Shown: positions 28,521 through 42,948, counted from the first letter of the stretch. The stretch: DNA of 58,167 bases from Gammaproteobacteria bacterium (GCA_024640985.1 JAHEDY010000013.1:1-58167), one strand, 5' to 3'. Notes: generated by a model from the letters alone, not told the origin. Program-made: numbers and translations.

Positions 28521-29814
28521 GGGGTTAATCAGGCCGCACTGGCCGGGGCCTGATTATCGGGTCCATCTGATGATTAGCGGTGGTTCAGACTCGATGGCAC
28601 TGATGGCCTTGGTGGCCGATTTCGCCAAGATCGTTCCGCGAGAAGTCATTGTGCATCATTGCCATCACGGTGTGATCGCTGCAGCGGATGACTGGTTAAG
28701 CTTCGTCGCTGCCGAAGCCAAACGCCGCGATTTTGGGTTCAAAGCTCATCGGCTCGCGCTTGAAATGGGTCCAGACTTTGAGGCAAGAGCACGGAAAGCA
28801 CGCTATGACTCGGTGATGAGTGACGTGCAATCCGGTGATGTGGTGATGACTGCCCATCATCGGGATGATCAGGTCGAAACGCTATTGATTCGGCTTTCAC
28901 AGGGTTCGGGTTTGATTGGCTTGGCTGGAATTCCAGTCATGCGTCCATTTGGCCGGGGCCTCTTGATTCGACCTCTGTTGTCGTTATCAAGAAAGCAATT
29001 GAAGCAAGTCTTAGTGTCCAGAAACCTTCAGCACATCACCGACCCTTCCAATCAAGATCCCGCGTTTTTACGCAATTACATCCGTCTTCAGTTTTTGCCT
29101 GCGTTATCCCGTGTTGCGCCGCACGTGCGAGAGCAACTGCTGTTGTTATCGAAGCTTGCCACAGACCGTGTTTTTCAAGCCGGAGAAACGCTCGGTGAGC
29201 GACTCCCGGTCCTAGGTGTCGAATCGGTTGAGGTCGCAGCGACACAGACCTTGATTGCTTGGCAAGTGCGGTTTTTTGCGCAAGCTCATGGGAGATTCGC
29301 ACCTTCGGCGTTGCAAACGGCGGAATTTGCACGTCAATGTGCAGAGGCTGCCGATGATCGCTTGCCTGAGGTATCAATCGGGTCTGATGTGACGATTCGG
29401 AAGTGGGCCAATCAGTTGTATTGGGTGGATTGGCAGACGCTTGGTGATGAGGCTTCAGAAGAAGTCGAATGGGTTGGGAAATTGGAGCCCAACCAATCCA
29501 AGGAGATTCGTTTTCCTAATGGGGTGTTGAGCTTAACGACGGGTGCAGCATCTGAAGATATCGCGGTGTATTGGGGTGTCCAAGGACGCAGTTTTCGGCT
29601 CGGAAGAAAGCGACCGATGCAGAGTTTAAAGCAATTGGCGCAAGCCCATGGTGTCCCGCCCTGGTTGCGTCAACGGACCCCGTTGATTGCGATTGCTGAT
29701 CAAATCATTGGTTGGGGTCACACCGATTGTCGTGAGCAGAGTTTGATTCCACATTCTTTGCAATGGCAGTGGCGCTTTGTCCCTAGGAATACAGCGTGTT
29801 CCCCTGTATCCTAA
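28504..29814 (+). CDS. tilS: tRNA(Ile)-lysidine synthetase
   Basis: Converts C34 of tRNA-Ile(CAU) to lysidine so that it reads AUA. The PP-loop ATP-binding motif SGGSDSMAL lies near residue 25, followed by [20 protein letters not shown]. The C-terminal domains (about 220-436) are poorly conserved, as is usual, but keep a final [20 protein letters not shown] stretch. The start is GTG, 17 bases inside accA. A 67-base gap follows before pyrG. Confidence 0.93.
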   Translation: MSVAAEGLIRPHWPGPDYRVHLMISGGSDSMALMALVADFAKIVPREVIVHHCHHGVIAAADDWLSFVAAEAKRRDFGFKAHRLALEMGPDFEARARKARYDSVMSDVQSGDVVMTAHHRDDQVETLLIRLSQGSGLIGLAGIPVMRPFGRGLLIRPLLSLSRKQLKQVLVSRNLQHITDPSNQDPAFLRNYIRLQFLPALSRVAPHVREQLLLLSKLATDRVFQAGETLGERLPVLGVESVEVAATQTLIAWQVRFFAQAHGRFAPSALQTAEFARQCAEAADDRLPEVSIGSDVTIRKWANQLYWVDWQTLGDEASEEVEWVGKLEPNQSKEIRFPNGVLSLTTGAASEDIAVYWGVQGRSFRLGRKRPMQSLKQLAQAHGVPPWLRQRTPLIAIADQIIGWGHTDCREQSLIPHSLQWQWRFVPRNTACSPVS

Positions 29815-29875
29815 TCACCCATCCCAAACTGATGTTTCCGTCACTCTGTTGGCGGGCTTACCAAAAGGATTGTAG

Positions 29876-33953
<4,078 letters not shown>

Positions 33954-33961
<8 letters not shown>

Positions 33962-34688
33962 GTTCTGGGCGGTGATCCCAGCTGGAGGTCGGGGGCTGCG
34001 TTTTGGATCGCAAGTGCCCAAGCAATACATGACAGTCGCTGGGATGGCGGTCTTAGATCACGTTTTGCATGCGTTTTTGAAATTTCATGCGTTTGAAACC
34101 ATCGTGGTTCCGGTCCCGTCGGAGGACTCACGATTTCATGATCTCACCGCTTCGACTGATGATCGGATTGTGGCGATTGTGGGTGGCCAAGAGCGAGCCG
34201 ATAGCGTCTATGCAGGACTTGAATGGATCGTTGCGCAAGGCGCGGATCAGCAGGATTGGGTGTTTGTTCACGACGCGGCACGACCATTGATTACCCAAAA
34301 TGAATTGCACGCTTTACGCGATGCGATTGATGCACCAGCTTGCCCGGGCGCGGTCTTGGGTGTTCCGGCGGCAGATACCTTAAAGCGCGTTGATCAAATC
34401 GGTCGTTGCCCTGAAGAGTCAGATAGTTGTATTGCAGAAACCCTAGACCGGACCGGCCTTTGGCATGCCATGACACCACAGGTCTTTCGGCTTGGTGGGT
34501 TAATGGAGGCGTTGGTTCGCGCACGGACATCAGGATTTGTCGTGACCGATGAAGCACAAGCGATGGAGGCAGAGGGAAGTCTGCCATGGCTGATTCGTGG
34601 GCGACGGTCCAATATCAAGTTGACCTATCCGGAGGACTTGGAGTTGATTGAGGCCCTTTTGACTGCTCGGGAGGAGAGATCTGCGTGA
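33954..34688 (+). CDS. ispD: 2-C-methyl-D-erythritol 4-phosphate cytidylyltransferase
   Basis: Third step of the MEP pathway. The 244-residue protein begins at GTG 33954 (SKFWAVIPAGGRGLRFGS), which places the nucleotide-binding glycine-rich loop at the normal distance from the N-terminus. An ATG at 33894 in frame would add 20 residues read inside ftsB. Other family motifs are PKQYMTVAG, FVHDAARPLIT and the C-terminal NIKLTYPEDLELIEALL. GTGA overlap with ispF. Confidence 0.95.
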
Positions 34689-35161
34689 TTCGTATCGGAC
34701 AAGGATTTGATGTTCATCGGGTCGAAGCTGGCGATGGCATGACCTTGGGTGGATTATGGGTGCCCTGTGCGCATCGAGTGGTCGCCCACAGCGACGGCGA
34801 TATCGTGTTGCATGCGATTATGGACGCGATGCTCGGTGCACTGGCCTTGGGTGATATTGGGCAGCTCTTCCCCGATACAGACGCGAGCTTTCAAGGAGCA
34901 GATTCTGCTGAGTTGACCCGAGAAGTACGCCGCTTGTGTCTTGCGAAGGGGTATTCTGTTTCAAATTTGGACGTCACGATCCTCTGTGAAGTTCCAAAAA
35001 TCGGACCGATTCGAGAGACCATGCGTCAGTGTATCGCGGATGTTTTGGAGACTGTGGTTGATCAAATCTCTGTGAAGGCAACGACCACGGAGCAACTCGG
35101 ATTTATCGGTCGTGGCGAAGGAATCGCTGTGATGGTTTCTGTACTGATGCGCGCGCATTGA
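34685..35161 (+). CDS. ispF: 2-C-methyl-D-erythritol 2,4-cyclodiphosphate synthase
   Basis: Makes the cyclic diphosphate intermediate of the MEP pathway. The 158-residue protein has the metal-binding GQGFDVHRV at the N-terminus, AHSDGDIVLHAIMDAMLGAL, DIGQLFPDTDASF, and the terminal TTTEQLGFIGRGEGIAV. The start is GTG, coupled to ispD. Together with dxr upstream, three MEP genes lie in this co-directional run. Confidence 0.97.
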   Translation: MIRIGQGFDVHRVEAGDGMTLGGLWVPCAHRVVAHSDGDIVLHAIMDAMLGALALGDIGQLFPDTDASFQGADSAELTREVRRLCLAKGYSVSNLDVTILCEVPKIGPIRETMRQCIADVLETVVDQISVKATTTEQLGFIGRGEGIAVMVSVLMRAH

Positions 35162-36222
35162 ACTCATTGATTTACGGACAGCGATCCATTGCTCTGTCGC
35201 TGTTGCCAAAAGCTCATGGAGACGCTGTCTTTCAAGGTCATTATCGGTCGGTCGCTGATGACTTCGTGGTGACCGAGGACTTGGGTTATGAGCCCGAAGG
35301 GACTGGCCCTCATTATTGGGCTTTGATTCGTAAGCGAGGGATTTCCACCGACGAGGCAGCCTCACGTTTAGCGACGTTCGCCCGAGTCTCACGAAAGGAT
35401 ATCGGGTACGCAGGCAAGAAAGATACTCATGCGCTCGCGACCCAATGGATCAGCCTTCCTGATACTGCCGAGATTCATGAAGGTGTGGTGGACGCACAAC
35501 TCGACGTCTTACGGCTGACCCGCAATCAGCGAAAATTAAAGATCGGACAGTTGGCTGGCAATGGGTTTCGGCTGCGACTTCAAGGCGAGGTCATCGGCGA
35601 GCTTGAGGAGCGACTTCAGCAATGTCGAGAACACGGAGTGCCAAATTATTTCGGGTTGCAGCGATTTGGGCGATCGGGATCGAATTTGGATGCCGCCAGG
35701 CGTCTCGCGCGACGTGACCCGAAGGGTCGGCGTCGACTGCATCCGAAAGATGGCATGGCGGCCTCTGCAGCCCGCTCAGCAGGATTTAATGCTTTACTCG
35801 CACAACGGATAGAGACCGATCAGTGGCTCGCAGTCAACGTGGGTGACGTGGTGTCTTTGGCCGGACGCGGCAGCCATTTTTCGGTGACCCTAGATGAACT
35901 GTCCAGTGTGCAGTCTCGGATTGCTTCTGGAGCCTTGGATCCAACCGCACCGATGGCTGGAAAACAATCAAAAACATCGGCGCGACAGGCGGAGTCTGAA
36001 GCGATGGTTTTAGGAACCGATCCTGAGCTTCTGGACTGGATGAGAGGTGTGTTTCGAGATGAGGATCGACGAGCGGTCAGACTCTTGCCGAAGCATTTGG
36101 AAGCTGAACGATCAGGGAATACACTCGAGTTATCGTTTTGGTTGCCCAAAGGATCATTTGCCACGGCGTTGTTAAACGAATTAGGGATTTTGCAGGAGGC
36201 ACATGCACGGACTACTCCATGA
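35158..36222 (+). CDS. truD: tRNA pseudouridine(13) synthase
   Basis: Isomerises U13 of tRNA-Glu. The 354-residue protein has the TruD-specific catalytic segment IGYAGKKDTHALATQWISL, an N-terminal FVVTEDLGYEPEGTGPHYW, and the NYFGLQRFG motif. The start is TTG overlapping the ispF stop. The next gene begins 20 bases inside truD and is pcm; surE, which usually lies between them, is not here. Confidence 0.95.
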   Translation: MNSLIYGQRSIALSLLPKAHGDAVFQGHYRSVADDFVVTEDLGYEPEGTGPHYWALIRKRGISTDEAASRLATFARVSRKDIGYAGKKDTHALATQWISLPDTAEIHEGVVDAQLDVLRLTRNQRKLKIGQLAGNGFRLRLQGEVIGELEERLQQCREHGVPNYFGLQRFGRSGSNLDAARRLARRDPKGRRRLHPKDGMAASAARSAGFNALLAQRIETDQWLAVNVGDVVSLAGRGSHFSVTLDELSSVQSRIASGALDPTAPMAGKQSKTSARQAESEAMVLGTDPELLDWMRGVFRDEDRRAVRLLPKHLEAERSGNTLELSFWLPKGSFATALLNELGILQEAHARTTP

Positions 36223-36844
36223 GCGTGGTCAAAGTCGCTTAGTGGAGACACTGGGTGATTTAGGGATCAACGATGTTTTCGTGTTGGATGCATTTCGTCG
36301 CGTTCCACGCCATTTGTTTGTGGATCCAGCAGTGGCTGATTCCGCCTACAGCGATGTGACATTGCCACTTGGGCATCAACAAACGCTATCGCAGCCTTCG
36401 GTCGTGGCCCGCATGCTTGAACTTTTGCGCGGTGGACGGCCATTGGGTCGTGTCCTTGAAGTTGGCGCAGGTTCGGGATTTCAGACTGGACTCTTAGCGC
36501 ACTTGGCGGAGCAGGTATTTGCCATAGAACGGATCACCCCACTGGCGACGGAGGCCCGGAAACGCATGGATACGCTCGAGCTTGAGAATGTCGTGATTCG
36601 ACATGGTGATGGTCTCTTGGGTTGGCCGGAATTCGCGCCCTTTGATGGCATTATTTTGGCTGCTTGTCCTGAAGCTGTGCCTCAGAGCCTGTTTAATCAA
36701 CTGGCTGATGGTGGCCGGCTAATTGCTCCGGTCGGCTTGGGCCAGAAGCAACAATTGATTCTCTATCGTCGTGACGGTGACTCGATCGAGGAAACTCCGC
36801 TGGATACCGCCTTCTTCGTTCCTGCTCTGGCGGGTCTCCAGTGA
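36203..36844 (+). CDS. pcm: Protein-L-isoaspartate O-methyltransferase
   Basis: Repairs isoaspartyl residues in aged proteins using SAM. The 213-residue Rossmann methyltransferase has the substrate motif LPLGHQQTLSQPSVVARML before the SAM motif VLEVGAGSGFQTGLLA, and FDGIILAACPEAVP as motif II. The ATG lies inside truD and the stop overlaps the popT GTG. In enterics pcm is followed directly by nlpD-rpoS; here popT intervenes. Confidence 0.95.
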   Translation: MHGLLHERGQSRLVETLGDLGINDVFVLDAFRRVPRHLFVDPAVADSAYSDVTLPLGHQQTLSQPSVVARMLELLRGGRPLGRVLEVGAGSGFQTGLLAHLAEQVFAIERITPLATEARKRMDTLELENVVIRHGDGLLGWPEFAPFDGIILAACPEAVPQSLFNQLADGGRLIAPVGLGQKQQLILYRRDGDSIEETPLDTAFFVPALAGLQ

Positions 36845-37719
36845 GCTGGTGGTCAATTTGGTTGCGCGGCCTGGCAATGGGTGCAGCTGATGCGGTACCC
36901 GGTGTCTCAGGCGGAACAGTGGCTTTTCTCACCGGTATTTATGAGCGATGGCTTGCCGTCTTAACATCGATCACACCAGCACTTTGGACGGTGTTTCGAC
37001 AACAGGGGCTAAAAGGCCTCTGGGTGCGACTCGATGGTGGCTTCGTTGTCCCTTTGGTGGTTGGCATATTGATGGCCTTAATCACCGTATCGCATTGGAT
37101 CAAAGACTGGTTGGATACGGTTCCCGAGCGCGTTTGGGGATTCTTTTTTGGACTGGTGATCGCCATGGGGATTGCGCTGTTGTCCGATCTTCGGGGCTCA
37201 ATGCGCGCTAAAGATTGGGCGTGGCTCAGCGTTGGGGTCGTCATTGCTCTGATTCTGGGTTTGCAAACGCCACAGTCCGCTGATCCTGAACTCTGGGTGT
37301 GGCCTTTCGCTGGAGCCATGGCTTTGTCAGCGATGCTATTACCTGGGATTTCAGGGAGTTTTCTGCTGCTGTTAACCGGGCTGTATCCGGCATTAATTGG
37401 TGCGGTGAGTGATTTTGATCTGACCATTTTGGCGTTGTTCATCAGCGGTGGTGCGGTTGGGATTTTATTGATGGCGCACGTTTTGAAAGCGTTGCTCGCG
37501 CGTTATCACACCGAGGTACTGAGTGCTTTAACCGGTGTGGTTTTTGGCGCTTTGGTCCGCGTCTGGCCTTGGCAAGGTGCTGCTGATGATGATGCCTTGC
37601 TGTTGATGGTCCCAGACAGTGAGATGTTTTGGATTCCATTTGGATTTGGGGTTTGTGGATACCTTTTGGCATCATTGGCATTGAAATTCTCAGCGCAGAA
37701 GGGGCCTTCCATTCGATGA
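36841..37719 (+). CDS. popT: DUF368 family undecaprenyl phosphate transporter
   Basis: A 292-residue polytopic membrane protein beginning WLRGLAMGAADAVPGVSGGT, the DUF368 signature, with a second inverted copy of the motif at AMLLPGISGSFLLLLTG. About eight to ten membrane segments are visible. DUF368 proteins (PopT) have been described as translocases that recycle undecaprenyl phosphate across the inner membrane. The start is GTG, coupled to pcm. It shares this operon-like run with uppS, which makes the same carrier. Confidence 0.85.
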   Translation: MSWWSIWLRGLAMGAADAVPGVSGGTVAFLTGIYERWLAVLTSITPALWTVFRQQGLKGLWVRLDGGFVVPLVVGILMALITVSHWIKDWLDTVPERVWGFFFGLVIAMGIALLSDLRGSMRAKDWAWLSVGVVIALILGLQTPQSADPELWVWPFAGAMALSAMLLPGISGSFLLLLTGLYPALIGAVSDFDLTILALFISGGAVGILLMAHVLKALLARYHTEVLSALTGVVFGALVRVWPWQGAADDDALLLMVPDSEMFWIPFGFGVCGYLLASLALKFSAQKGPSIR

Positions 37720-38549
37720 AACGACTCTGGATCTTGTGCATGCTCGCAGGTTGCTCAGCACCCTATGAAGTGCCGACCGATCACCTGGGTCGCCCGCTCG
37801 AGCGTGTTCAACCAAAAGTGACGACCATCGATGCTGGTAATCTCGATGCTGAAGAAGCTGGCTCAAGCTATGTGGTGCGACGTGGAGATACGTTGTTTTC
37901 CATTGCCTGGCGTTTTGAGCAAGATCCAGATCTTTTAAAACGACGCAATCAACTGCGCTCTGACCTGATTCAGCCGGGTCAATCATTAACGTTGAAAGGT
38001 GACATCCCCCCGGAGCCCGAACCTGAGGTTCAACCAACACCGAAACGACTGACACCTCCAGTGATTAAGGCCGAGCCAGAACCGCTTCAGAAGCCGAAGC
38101 CGAAGGAGGCACCGAAACCGGCTGTCAAGCAAAAGCCGAAGTCCCAAGTCAAGGCAACGCCAGTCCCGCAGTTGACCGGTTGGCAGTGGCCTGTCAGTGG
38201 ACCAGTCCTCGAGGCGTATTCTGACAAAACGCGATTCAGTCGCTCCCTCCAATTAGGCGGGCAGGTTGGGACGCCTGTCAAAGCCGCCGCGAGTGGTCGT
38301 GTGGTCTACGCTGGCGATGGTCTGGTCGGCTTCGGAAATTTGGTGATCATTAGTCACGAAGGCAAGTTATTGAGTGCTTATGGCCACAATCAGAGCTTGA
38401 GTGTGAAAGTTGGTGATGTGGTGACGATCGGTCAAGTGATCGCTAAGATGGGCTCAACTGGAACCGATCGTGTGAAGCTTCACTTTGAGATTCGAAAACA
38501 AGGCAAGCCGATTAATCCGGTATCACTGCTACCTAAGCGCAAGTCTTAG
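37716..38549 (+). CDS. nlpD: NlpD-type lipoprotein with LysM and degenerate LytM domain
   Basis: In E. coli NlpD activates the amidase AmiC at the septum. The 277-residue product starts MKRLWILCMLAGCS, with lipobox LAGC and lipidation at Cys13. A LysM domain follows (YVVRRGDTLFSIAWRFEQDP), then a Pro/Lys-rich linker, then a LytM/M23 domain. The zinc ligands look lost: the HxGxD position reads SLQLGGQ and the terminal HxH reads VKLHF, so it is an activator rather than an endopeptidase. The ATG at 37716 overlaps popT. Confidence 0.92.
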   Translation: MKRLWILCMLAGCSAPYEVPTDHLGRPLERVQPKVTTIDAGNLDAEEAGSSYVVRRGDTLFSIAWRFEQDPDLLKRRNQLRSDLIQPGQSLTLKGDIPPEPEPEVQPTPKRLTPPVIKAEPEPLQKPKPKEAPKPAVKQKPKSQVKATPVPQLTGWQWPVSGPVLEAYSDKTRFSRSLQLGGQVGTPVKAAASGRVVYAGDGLVGFGNLVIISHEGKLLSAYGHNQSLSVKVGDVVTIGQVIAKMGSTGTDRVKLHFEIRKQGKPINPVSLLPKRKS

Positions 38550-38617
38550 CCCTTCAGTCCATCACGCTCGACCCTGAGGCCCCGTTATAACTGAGCTCCC
38601 ACGACAAGGAGATCGTT

Positions 38618-39418
38618 ATGATTGATTCACTCTCGAATGCCAGTTATCTCAACCATTTGAATCAGCATGAGCTGATGACCGCTCAAGAAGAACTTGAGCT
38701 TGGTCGGCAAGTTCAACAAGGCTGTTTTCAAGCCCGTTCGGAATTTATTGAGCGGAACTTAAAGCTCGTCATTAGCATCGCAGGTCGTTATCGCGGTCGA
38801 GGACTTGATGTCGCTGATTTGGTGGAAGAGGGCAATCTTGGCCTGATGCGGGCTGTTGATAAATATGATCCAGAAATGGGCTATCGCTTTTCAACCTATG
38901 CCGCCTGGTGGATTCGTCAGGCGGTGGAGCGGGCCTTAATGAATCAGGCCAAAACCGTCCGAACCCCGATTCATAAGCAGCGAGAGATCCGACAAGAGCG
39001 GAAAGCGCGAGAGTTGGAAAATGAGTGCTTGCCAGGCTATGCCAAACGTAACCTCAATCATTGGTTCAACCCCGCTGAGCAAATCATTTCTTTGGATCAA
39101 CCCATTGAGAATCTGGACGGAGCCACTGGAGTCGATTTATTGGAGTCTGATGAGCCCTCGCCGGAGGCTTCGGTCGTCAGTCAACAAGACCGTGAAAACG
39201 TTGCCGCTTGGTTGAACCTGCTACCAGATCTCCCGAGGATGGTCTTGATGAGACGCTATGGACTCGATGGCCGTGATTGTGAAACCCTCTCTGCGATCGG
39301 TGAACGCCTAGGCACGACACGTGAGCGGGTTCGTCAGATTCAGGTTGAAGCCCTGCGACTGCTGCGCCGGATGGTCGAATCGGGACGCATTCCGGCTGAT
39401 GTTGCCATTCTGGATTAA
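38618..39418 (+). CDS. rpoS: RNA polymerase sigma factor RpoS, shortened form
   Basis: Stationary-phase sigma factor by synteny (nlpD before, fdxA-mutS after). The 266-residue protein has region 1.2/2 intact (NLKLVISIAGRYRGRGLDVA, EEGNLGLMRAVDKYDPEMGY, RFSTYAAWWIRQAVERALMN) and region 4 intact (GTTRERVRQIQVEALRLLRR). It is about 60 residues shorter than E. coli RpoS. Almost no sequence precedes region 1.2, and the region 3 helix-turn-helix is replaced by a shorter divergent stretch (about residues 125-155). GGAG precedes the ATG. Confidence 0.85.
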   Translation: MIDSLSNASYLNHLNQHELMTAQEELELGRQVQQGCFQARSEFIERNLKLVISIAGRYRGRGLDVADLVEEGNLGLMRAVDKYDPEMGYRFSTYAAWWIRQAVERALMNQAKTVRTPIHKQREIRQERKARELENECLPGYAKRNLNHWFNPAEQIISLDQPIENLDGATGVDLLESDEPSPEASVVSQQDRENVAAWLNLLPDLPRMVLMRRYGLDGRDCETLSAIGERLGTTRERVRQIQVEALRLLRRMVESGRIPADVAILD

Positions 39419-39419
39419 A

Positions 39420-39746
39420 TTAACCGCGATCGAGGTGGTCAATCTTATTGGCCACTCCGTCCCACTCGTCGGCATCGGGGAGTGGGTCTTTTTTCTCAGT
39501 AATATTCGGCCAGACACGCGATAGCTCGTCGTTGATTTCGATAAACGCCTTTTGATCTTCAGACAATTCATCCTCAGATAAGATCGCGCCTACCGGGCAC
39601 TCAGGCTCGCAGAGTGCACAGTCAATGCACTCATCAGGGTTGATCACAAGAAAGTTCGGGCCTTCATAAAAACAGTCCACTGGGCAGACTTCGACACAGT
39701 CTGTGTATTTACAACGGATACAGTTATCGACAACAACAAATGTCAT
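39420..39746 (-). CDS. fdxA: Ferredoxin FdxA (7Fe-8S type)
   Basis: Small electron carrier with a 3Fe-4S and a 4Fe-4S cluster. The 108-residue protein has the cysteine pattern [18 protein letters not shown] and then [12 protein letters not shown], with an acidic C-terminal tail as in Azotobacter FdI-like proteins. Its stop is one base from the convergent rpoS stop, without a terminator between them. It lies 27 bases downstream of mutS, so the two may be co-transcribed. A ferredoxin beside mutS is also seen in pseudomonads. Confidence 0.95.
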   Translation of the reverse strand: MTFVVVDNCIRCKYTDCVEVCPVDCFYEGPNFLVINPDECIDCALCEPECPVGAILSEDELSEDQKAFIEINDELSRVWPNITEKKDPLPDADEWDGVANKIDHLDRG

Positions 39747-39773
39747 GGGTCTCTCCTTTGTGCGGCCAAGATT

Positions 39774-42356
39774 CTATGCGTTTGTGTCGGAATCGCCAAG
39801 TGACTCACGAGCTTTTAAAACCAGTGCCTCGAGAGTGGACCAGGCTTCTCGCGGTGATAAATCGTCGGGATCGATATGAGAAAGCTGTGTCACCAGTGGG
39901 TCTGGCGGTTGATGAAAAAGATCTGCTTGTGGCGCTTGGGATTGATTCAGGGTCACTTGTTGTGATTCGAGTTCGGCGAGATAAGAGGCGGCGCGCCCAA
40001 TGATATGGTCTGGAACACCCGCTCGCCTGGCGACATGCAAACCATAACTTTGAGAGGTTGGCCCGCTCATCACCCGGTGAAGAAAAACGATGTGATCGCC
40101 ACTGACTTGCGCCGTGAGGTGCACATTGAAAGCGGTTGGTTCTGAGTCCGGTAAATGGGTTAATTCGAAATAGTGTGTGGCAAACAGCGTGAGTGCTCGA
40201 TGTTTGGCCAGTGCTTCAGCCGACGCCCAGGCCAGTGCTAATCCATCAAAGGTGCTGGTTCCACGACCGACCTCATCCATCAAGACCAGCGATTGGTCGG
40301 TGGCTTCCGCCAAAATCGCCGCGGTCTCTGTCATTTCGACCATAAATGTCGACCGTCCTCCGGCGAGATCATCAGAGGCGCCAATCCGAGTAAAAATCCG
40401 ATCGATCGGACCAATCGATGCCTGGTCGGCAGGAACAAAGCTACCGATGCGGGCTAAAAGAGCAATGAGCGCTGTCTGTCGCATGTAGGTCGACTTACCG
40501 CCCATATTGGGGCCAGTGATGAGTGAGAGTGACTGATGGGCGTCTAAGTGGACATCGTTGGGAACGAAAGGATCGGTGTTGGCTTTTTCGATGACCGGGT
40601 GACGTCCTTGACGGATGTTGACTTCAACCGTATCTGAAAGAACCGGCTCGACCCAGCGTTCGTGGCTTGCGACCAAGGCTAGGCTATTGAGGACATCAAG
40701 TTCCGCGAGCGTCTGTGTTAAGTGTTTGAGGTCGGAAATCGCATCCATCAATGGGTCAAATAATGCCTCGTACAGATGCCGTTCTCGGCTTAAAGCCTGG
40801 CTTTCCGCCGATAAGGCTTTGTCTTCAAAGGTTTTGAGTTCAGGAGTTGTAAAGCGCTCGGCATTTTTTAATGTTTGCCGTCGTTGGAAGTGCAACGGCA
40901 CCTCTTGAGTCGCCAATGTGGCCTTGGAGATTTCAAAGTAATATCCGTGCACGCGGTTATAGCCGAGCTTTAAGCTATTGATTCCCGAGGTGGTGCGCTC
41001 GGTGTTCTCCATCTCGGTCAAAAGACTCGAAGCATCGCGAGAGAAACGTCGTAATTGATCAAGTTCTGCGTCATAGCCTTCGCGAATAACGCCACCGGCG
41101 CTAATGATGAGAGAGGGTTCACTCTCCAGCGCGCTGTGTAGCAGGGTTTTCACAGCCTCCAATAAGATGATGCCCTGGCCAAGTGCCTGGATAGAGGCCT
41201 CGTCGGATTGCATCAGTCGCAACTGCAGTTCAGGGAGCTCATTGAGACTGTCGCGCAATCGAGTCAGATCTCGAGGTCGCGCGGACTTCAGGCCAATCCG
41301 GGCGACAATCCGCTCCAGATCCCCGATCCGCTTGAGATGATGGTTAATCACCGACGTTAGGCCGGATCCGATGAGTGCTCGAATATGATGAAGTCGTTGT
41401 TGCGGGATGGTTGAATCTCGGAAAGGAGTCGAGATCCAGCGAGCCAATTCCCGACTACCCATGGCTGTTGAGGTTTGATCGAGGACCCAAAGCAAGGTGT
41501 GTTTACGATCCCCCCTCAGTGTTCGGGTTAATTCCAGATTTTTTTGCGTGGTTTGATCTAAGACGACTCGATCATCATCCCGAACCAACTGAGGTCGAGA
41601 AAAATGCATCAGCTCTGTGCGTTGCGTGTCATGCAAATAGGTCAGAAGTGCTGCTGTCGCCTCCAGACCTTGATCACTGACATCGCTTAAGCCAACACCG
41701 CGCGCATCCTTGACCTGATAGGTGCGATCGAGTTCACGTGATAACTGATCGAGCGTGTAATGCCAGGCAGGAACCATCACTTGGCGGGTCTCGGTGTGGA
41801 AGAGATCTGCCTCTTGGGTGAGGCACTCTTTTGGTTCAATCCGTGTGATCAGGCTATCGAAGGCCTGCTGGGACAGTTGATCGTAAATCAATATTTCTCC
41901 GCGTGAGACGGATCCGAGAGCCACTGAATATGTCAGACCGTGCGTGTTCAGTGCAGCCACCCAAAGTTCTTGGCCAGACTCGACAAAGGCTTCATCAGTG
42001 ACTGTTCCCGGTGTCAAAATTCGGGTGACTTCACGAGCGACCGGTCCTTTCGATTCTCCAGGAACACCGACTTGCTCACAGATCACCACGGCGTATCCTG
42101 CGTTTAACAACCGAGCTTGATAGTTTTCCGCGGCATGATAAGGAACCCCCGCCATCGGGATCGGTTCGCCAGCAGATTGGCCGCGGCTGGTGAGCGTAAT
42201 CTCCAGCACTTGCGCCGCCACTTTGGCATCTTCGAAAAACAATTCATAAAAATCGCCCATGCGATAAAACACCAGCGATGTCGGATAATCATCCTTGATC
42301 GCTAAATATTGCTGCATCATGGGAGTGTGCTGAGACGGTGGGGCTTTTTGATCCAT
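39774..42356 (-). CDS. mutS: DNA mismatch repair protein MutS
   Basis: Recognises mismatches and starts repair. The 860-residue protein has the N-terminal mismatch-reading motif (Phe-x-Glu in RMGDFYELF near residue 35), [12 protein letters not shown] just before it, connector and lever domains, and the ABC ATPase with Walker [35 protein letters not shown] is Walker B and signature region, and FATHYFELT follows. The extreme C-terminus carries the dimerisation helix. It is divergent from pncC. Confidence 0.97.
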   Translation of the reverse strand: MDQKAPPSQHTPMMQQYLAIKDDYPTSLVFYRMGDFYELFFEDAKVAAQVLEITLTSRGQSAGEPIPMAGVPYHAAENYQARLLNAGYAVVICEQVGVPGESKGPVAREVTRILTPGTVTDEAFVESGQELWVAALNTHGLTYSVALGSVSRGEILIYDQLSQQAFDSLITRIEPKECLTQEADLFHTETRQVMVPAWHYTLDQLSRELDRTYQVKDARGVGLSDVSDQGLEATAALLTYLHDTQRTELMHFSRPQLVRDDDRVVLDQTTQKNLELTRTLRGDRKHTLLWVLDQTSTAMGSRELARWISTPFRDSTIPQQRLHHIRALIGSGLTSVINHHLKRIGDLERIVARIGLKSARPRDLTRLRDSLNELPELQLRLMQSDEASIQALGQGIILLEAVKTLLHSALESEPSLIISAGGVIREGYDAELDQLRRFSRDASSLLTEMENTERTTSGINSLKLGYNRVHGYYFEISKATLATQEVPLHFQRRQTLKNAERFTTPELKTFEDKALSAESQALSRERHLYEALFDPLMDAISDLKHLTQTLAELDVLNSLALVASHERWVEPVLSDTVEVNIRQGRHPVIEKANTDPFVPNDVHLDAHQSLSLITGPNMGGKSTYMRQTALIALLARIGSFVPADQASIGPIDRIFTRIGASDDLAGGRSTFMVEMTETAAILAEATDQSLVLMDEVGRGTSTFDGLALAWASAEALAKHRALTLFATHYFELTHLPDSEPTAFNVHLTAQVSGDHIVFLHRVMSGPTSQSYGLHVARRAGVPDHIIGRAASYLAELESQQVTLNQSQAPQADLFHQPPDPLVTQLSHIDPDDLSPREAWSTLEALVLKARESLGDSDTNA

Positions 42357-42390
42357 CGTGGCATTCTAAAGAAAAGACATGGATTGGTGT

Positions 42391-42891
42391 ATGACTTCAG
42401 AGCTTTTGATGGTGTTAAACAAGGTGCACTCGGAATTACTTGCTCGTCAGCAGACGGTGTCAGTGGCCGAGAGTTGCACAGGCGGACTCGTGGGTTCGGC
42501 CTTGACGGAGCAACCCGGATCATCGGGGTATTTTTTGGGTGGTATTCAGGCATACGCCAATGCCATCAAAACTGATCTACTTGGGGTGAGTCACGAGACG
42601 TTGCTGTCTTTTGGCGCAGTGAGTGAGGAAGTTGCTTCGGAGATGGCGCAGTCGATTCGGCGTTTGAGCGGTAGTGACTGGGCGATTTCGACGACTGGGA
42701 TTGCTGGGCCAGACGGTGGGTCTGAGGAAAAGCCGGTGGGTACTGTTTGGATTTCAGTGGCAGATTCAGAGGGTGTTTTTAGCCAGAAGCTGACCTTGGA
42801 TGGCGACCGATCAGCAATTCGCCATGGCACCGTTTTGGCGGCCTTGACGCTTCTCCTTGAACACCTTCTCGATGAGGAGACAGATCTTTAA
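42391..42891 (+). CDS. pncC: Nicotinamide-nucleotide amidohydrolase PncC (CinA C-terminal domain)
   Basis: Deamidates NMN to nicotinic acid mononucleotide in NAD recycling. The 166-residue stand-alone CinA domain has the nucleophile motif VAESCTGGLVGSAL, IQAYANAIKTDLLGV with the catalytic Tyr and Lys, and STTGIAGPDGG. The ATG at 42391 gives MTSELLMVLNKV, aligning with E. coli YgaD; an ATG at 42379 would add four residues. The usual downstream partner recA is not present; fmdB-aspS follows instead. Confidence 0.93.
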   Translation: MTSELLMVLNKVHSELLARQQTVSVAESCTGGLVGSALTEQPGSSGYFLGGIQAYANAIKTDLLGVSHETLLSFGAVSEEVASEMAQSIRRLSGSDWAISTTGIAGPDGGSEEKPVGTVWISVADSEGVFSQKLTLDGDRSAIRHGTVLAALTLLLEHLLDEETDL

Positions 42892-42948
42892 CTTCAGTCG
42901 ATCGCCCCAATTTTGAAATTCGGGTTCTTGGATGGTCCAAGGATCGGT

